This document shows, in pieces, positions 5,756 to 8,552 of a stretch of DNA of 8,552 nt. The DNA is taken from positions 1-8,552 of the forward strand of contig CAAFYG010000064.1 of assembly GCA_900767195.1 (NCBI GenBank). The letters are read 5' to 3'. Made by a program: the position numbers and the translations under genes. Under the pieces are notes generated by a model that searched no databases, had not been told where the DNA came from, and saw nothing but the letters and a program-made list of their open reading frames with translations. Source of the DNA: Clostridia bacterium (GTDB lineage Bacteria > Bacillota > Clostridia > Christensenellales > Borkfalkiaceae). Numbering within the stretch: position 1 is the first letter of the stretch; each line of letters opens with the position of its first letter.

Positions 5756-5775
5756 GAAAATTTAATGAAATTTTC
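5756..5775. promoter_or_regulatory. 20-bp perfect palindrome upstream of the two-component promoter
   Basis: Arms GAAAATTT (5756-5763) and AAATTTTC (5768-5775) are exact complements around AATG. It ends 12 bases upstream of the putative -35. Size and position suit an operator for a dimeric regulator, but the A/T-rich composition means chance cannot be ruled out. Confidence 0.4.
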
Positions 5776-5819
5776 CCATTTTTTACATTTTTGCCCGTTT
5801 TGTGCATATTCCGGCTCGA

Positions 5820-5854
5820 CTTTTCGCTTAACTTTTCGCTTAATTTTTGCTTAA
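5820..5854. repeat. Three tandem 12/12/11-bp direct repeats between ddl and the response regulator
   Basis: On the plus strand the unit CTTTTCGCTTAA occurs twice exactly (5820-5831, 5832-5843), then once as TTTTTGCTTAA (5844-5854). Read on the minus strand the unit is TTAAGCGAAAAG. Tandem sites with a spacing near one DNA turn are typical operators of OmpR/PhoB regulators, and a gene of that family starts 170 bases downstream. The last unit also pairs as part of an A/T stem (5840-5847 with 5853-5860) just after the ddl stop. Confidence 0.5.
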
Positions 5855-5863
5855 AATTAAAAA

Positions 5864-6994
5864 TTATAATCTTACGCCCGCAAAGCCGCGCTTGCCGCCC
5901 GCGGACACGCTTTGCAATACGCCCGTTTCGGGCAGCTCGATTTCACGCTTGTTTCCGAAAAACGGCTCGCTTAAAAGATCGCTTAAAAACCGCCGCCCGT
6001 CGATCAGCCGATCGCAGAAAAGATAGTAGGCGAGCGAGCCGGGTACGGCGTTGATTTCGCCGAGAAATATGCCGCGATCGCTTACGAGAAAGTCCGCGCG
6101 GATCACCCCGGACGTTTCGAAACGGCGATAGATTTCGCGCGTGTACGCCTTGATTTTTTCCGCGATTTCCACATTCAACGCGCCGCTACCCCCGCCGTTT
6201 TGTTTTTCTTGCATGTATTTTTCTTTAAACCCGTACACGCCGCCCGAAAACGCCGTTTCCGGTTCGGATACAATGATTTCGCCTTTTTTTAAATACGCCG
6301 CGCAGTTTACGTCGCTTTTGCTTTCGAGATACGGCTCGAAAATCAGCTTTTCGCCGTAACGGAACGCTTCTTCCGCCGCGTTTTTGAGCGCGGCTTCTTC
6401 GCGGATCACCGCAATGCCGATGGACGAGCCGGAACAGGCAGGCTTTACGATGAGCGGAAACCCGAGCGATTTGGCTTCGGCAAGCGCGGCTTCGCCGCGG
6501 CGCACGTAAGATTTGCGATGTACGGCGGCGCAGGGCAGCACCGGCACGCCTGCGGAATGCATGAAAAACTTTGTGAGTTCTTTATCCATGGCAACGGCGC
6601 ACGCGGCAACGGACGGAGAAGCCGAGGGAATGCCGTACAATTCGCACAGCGCGGAAACCCCGCCGTTTTCTCCCGCGCCGCCGTGGCAGCAGTTGAGCGC
6701 GACGGAAATTTGCACGCGGGCTTTCACGCGGTGTTTTTTCGGGGGAACGATTAAAAGCTCGCCGCGTTGAAAATAGCAGCGCGAGAATTTATGTAACGGA
6801 AAAGGCTGCGCCTTGAAAACGTCGAGCGAAAACGCTTCGGGTGCGGTGTAAAAATCGCCGTCCGAATGAATATACACGGGAACGGCGCGATATTTCGCGG
6901 GATCGATCATTCTGAGAGCGAGAACGCCCGTAAGCACCGAGATTTCGCGTTCGGCGGATTTTCCGCCGAAAAACACCGCTACGTTTTGCATCAT
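5864..6994 (-). CDS. ddl: D-alanine--D-alanine ligase family protein (Ddl), divergent C-terminal loop
   Basis: This ATP-grasp enzyme is predicted to join two D-alanines in the cytoplasm for peptidoglycan precursors. The 376-residue protein has GGKSAEREIS (10-19, with the conserved Glu16), CHGGAGENGG (103-112), MDK (136-138), the ATP-binding loop VKPACSGSSIGI (183-194), VIRADF with Asp301, and the metal-binding Glu313/Asn315. The omega-loop region reads GFKEKY (255-260), as in D-Ala-D-Ala enzymes rather than VanA types. The usual NExNTxPGMT is GEINAVPGSL here (312-321), so residues lining the D-Ala pocket differ. GGAGG lies 9 bases before the ATG at 6994; a second ATG follows at 6991. The MurF-type gene upstream uses the Ddl product, an adjacency seen in many bacteria. 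D-Ala-D-Ser or another product is possible but not shown. Confidence 0.88.
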   Translation of the reverse strand: MMQNVAVFFGGKSAEREISVLTGVLALRMIDPAKYRAVPVYIHSDGDFYTAPEAFSLDVFKAQPFPLHKFSRCYFQRGELLIVPPKKHRVKARVQISVALNCCHGGAGENGGVSALCELYGIPSASPSVAACAVAMDKELTKFFMHSAGVPVLPCAAVHRKSYVRRGEAALAEAKSLGFPLIVKPACSGSSIGIAVIREEAALKNAAEEAFRYGEKLIFEPYLESKSDVNCAAYLKKGEIIVSEPETAFSGGVYGFKEKYMQEKQNGGGSGALNVEIAEKIKAYTREIYRRFETSGVIRADFLVSDRGIFLGEINAVPGSLAYYLFCDRLIDGRRFLSDLLSEPFFGNKREIELPETGVLQSVSAGGKRGFAGVRL

Positions 6995-7147
6995 AAAAAA
7001 ATACCTCCGCGTTTTTTGAAAATTTTTTCCGCTTTGGTATTTCGAATGGTAGATTTGATGATTGCCGCCTAATTGCCGCTCTTCAGGCGCGCGCTCGAAG
7101 CATTTGAAGAATGGTGCAGGTTGCGAGCTTTATCGAGTACGCCTGCA

Positions 7148-7209
7148 GCGAGTTTACTAAGCGTAAATGAGCAAAGGCGCACGCAGATGAAGCCGCAAAA
7201 TGCGCCATT
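7148..7209 (+). repeat. 62-bp repeat downstream of murF (copy B)
   Basis: Partner of 1735-1796, with about 55 of 62 bases equal by eye. The 6-base arms GGCGCA (7176-7181) and TGCGCC (7201-7206) can pair across 19 bases; in the other copy the last pair becomes a G-T type pair, so the stem is largely kept. It starts 13 bases after the murF stop. Upstream to about 7093 both copies also share GCTCGAAG but are otherwise diverged. It may be the end of a larger repeat or a conserved 3'-end structure. Confidence 0.7.
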
Positions 7210-7221
7210 ATGCAAATGCGT

Positions 7222-8552
7222 TTAATAAATAGCGGGTAAGTCGTTTAAAAACAACACCGCGTCGCCTTCCGCAAGCAGCGCGCCAAGCAACGGTATCACC
7301 TCGTCGCGCGTACGGTACAGGCGCAGATTTTCTTCTTTACCGCCCGCCGTTAAATACCCTTCTTTCACGGCGGTTGCCCCCTCGTGCAGAAATACCCCGT
7401 CGAACGCCGCAAGCTTCGCCCCGAGCGGACGATTGATCGCCGTATCTTCGATGCCCGTTTCCACCACGCCCGGAGTAACCACGTATTTCCGCCCCGAAAA
7501 CGCCGAAAGCACTTCCAGCGCCTGCGAAACGCTCTTCTCACTTGCGTTGTAGCCGTCGTCAAGCACGTACACGCCGTTTTCTTCGATGAGTTGCAATCTG
7601 TGCGGCACGGGTTTTGCTTTGGAAATTCCCGCGAAAATCTCTTCCGCGCTCAATCCGATCTCTGCCGCCGCGTATGCCGCCAAAGCAATGTTTTCCGCCG
7701 CCCCCCTGCCGAGAATGGGCGTTTCCACCCGCCGCTTTTCCACCTTGCCGCCGACTGTCAAAGACAAATCAAACGCCGTTTTCAAAGGAAAGCCGCCCAC
7801 GTTTTCCGCCGCGCCGCGCGGCACGAACACGCATTTTTTCATTTCTTCCGCCGTGAGCTTATCGCCGAATTTTTCATACACCGCCGCACCGCAGATCGCC
7901 TTTTTTGCCGCGCTGCCGATAATCAGCCGCTTTTCCGCGAAAATCTCTTCCTCCGAGCCGAACGTTTCCGAGTGCTGGCGACACACCCCCGTAAACACGC
8001 CGTAGTCGATCGGGTATAAATCGCAAAGTTCTTTAATATCGCCCGCTTTCGTCGCGCCCATTTCGGCGATAAAAACCTGTGCGCCGTCAAAAGCCGCGCT
8101 TTCAACGGTTTTCGCGATTCCCACGGGGGTATTGTACGATTCGGGCGTGGCGCACACACGGTATTTTTCGCTTAAAATCGCGGCGAGAATATTCTTCACC
8201 GAAGTTTTGCCGTAGCTGCCCGTCACGCCGATCACGATACACCCGTTTTTGCGCGCGATTTTCAGTTTTTCCGCCGCCCGCCGCGCGAATTTCGCGTTTC
8301 GCGGCGTTTCGAACGCGCACGAAATCAGGTTGGCGAACTCGAACAAAAGCGGCAGAAACAGCGGCGCGGCGCAGATGGGCAACAGCGAAAAGATCGGGTA
8401 CAGGTTGCCGGGAATTACTTTTTCGAGCGCGGAAAACACGGCTACGATAATATACAGCGCGAGCGCGAGCAAAAACGCGTATACCGCCCCGAGCCGCCGC
8501 ATCCGACCTGTGGGAACGAACGGCACTTTCACGGGCGATTTGCTTTCCGTAA
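7222..8552 (-). CDS. murF: MurF-type Mur ligase with membrane-spanning N-terminus (5'-partial)
   Basis: This is a Mur-family ligase, best read as the enzyme that adds D-Ala-D-Ala to the UDP-MurNAc-tripeptide. Numbering is from a GTG at 8532, but the frame stays open to the window edge and neither this GTG nor the ATG at residue 11 has a good ribosome binding site, so I treat the gene as partial. Two hydrophobic segments (about 15-36 and 44-70) replace the usual MurF substrate-binding domain 1. The core follows: P-loop VTGSYGKTS (103-111), NTPVG (134-138), EMGA (157-160), HSETFGSEEEIFAEK (187-201), GRGAAENIALAA (275-286), PHRLQ (310-314), DDGYNASEKS (325-334) and TPGVVETG (353-360). The membrane-anchored form is seen in Clostridia. 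The neighbouring ddl supports a MurF role; another amide ligase of the Mur family is the main alternative. Confidence 0.85.
   Translation of the reverse strand, partial: TESKSPVKVPFVPTGRMRRLGAVYAFLLALALYIIVAVFSALEKVIPGNLYPIFSLLPICAAPLFLPLLFEFANLISCAFETPRNAKFARRAAEKLKIARKNGCIVIGVTGSYGKTSVKNILAAILSEKYRVCATPESYNTPVGIAKTVESAAFDGAQVFIAEMGATKAGDIKELCDLYPIDYGVFTGVCRQHSETFGSEEEIFAEKRLIIGSAAKKAICGAAVYEKFGDKLTAEEMKKCVFVPRGAAENVGGFPLKTAFDLSLTVGGKVEKRRVETPILGRGAAENIALAAYAAAEIGLSAEEIFAGISKAKPVPHRLQLIEENGVYVLDDGYNASEKSVSQALEVLSAFSGRKYVVTPGVVETGIEDTAINRPLGAKLAAFDGVFLHEGATAVKEGYLTAGGKEENLRLYRTRDEVIPLLGALLAEGDAVLFLNDLPAIY

Noticed and set aside
7061..7080. Direct repeat GCGGCAAT (minus strand, two copies 3 bases apart) upstream of ddl as an operator
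   Set aside because: It is short, no promoter is recognisable beside it, and it may just be the edge of diverged repeat DNA.
7083..7208. A 41-codon minus-strand ORF just after murF, partly similar to an open frame after obg
   Set aside because: It has no ribosome binding site, the shared part ends after about 22 codons, the obg-side copy lacks an ATG in the same place, and the region is better explained as repeat DNA.
5864..8552. A vancomycin-resistance (van) cluster, because a VanRS-like pair adjoins a Ddl-family ligase
   Set aside because: There is no VanH dehydrogenase or VanX/VanY peptidase, the omega-loop region looks like D-Ala-D-Ala enzymes, and the pair lies downstream with its own promoter.

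Overview
The window reads as a core chromosomal segment of a Bacillota (Clostridia-type) bacterium. I infer this from an Obg followed by a YhbY-like protein, an OmpR/PhoB-type two-component pair, a MurF-type ligase with a membrane N-terminus next to a Ddl, and good Shine-Dalgarno sequences with sigma-A-like promoters. GC is moderate and the intergenic DNA is rich in palindromic repeats of the kind familiar from gut Clostridia. I cannot name genus or species.

All seven genes I accept lie on the minus strand, so transcription runs from high to low coordinates. In that order they are: a MurF-type ligase (its start lies beyond the window edge), a D-Ala-D-Ala ligase homologue (ddl), a response regulator, its sensor histidine kinase, the GTPase Obg, a YhbY-family RNA-binding protein, and the co-chaperone GrpE. 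The first two supply and attach the D-Ala-D-Ala end of the peptidoglycan stem peptide. The two-component pair has its own promoter region and may respond to the envelope, but its signal is unknown. Obg and YhbY both act in ribosome assembly. GrpE, the nucleotide exchange factor for DnaK, has an unusual cysteine-rich N-terminal extension.

Non-coding DNA is where most of the unexplained structure lies. A two-hairpin repeat family occurs at 1236-1681 (three copies, one inverted), at 3281-3412, and as a fragment at 1-40 that begins in a poly-C run at the window edge. Its two stems show compensatory base changes between copies. A separate repeat of about 62 bp lies just downstream of both obg (1735-1796) and murF (7148-7209). 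Upstream of obg is a near-consensus promoter whose start point falls in one arm of an 11-bp inverted repeat. Upstream of the response regulator are a perfect -10, a 20-bp palindrome and three tandem 12/12/11-bp repeats.

I see no tRNA, rRNA, CRISPR array, transposase or phage gene. I did not find a wholly new gene system. The best leads are the covarying repeat family, the cysteine-rich GrpE, the divergent Ddl active-site loop and the regulatory DNA ahead of obg and the response regulator.
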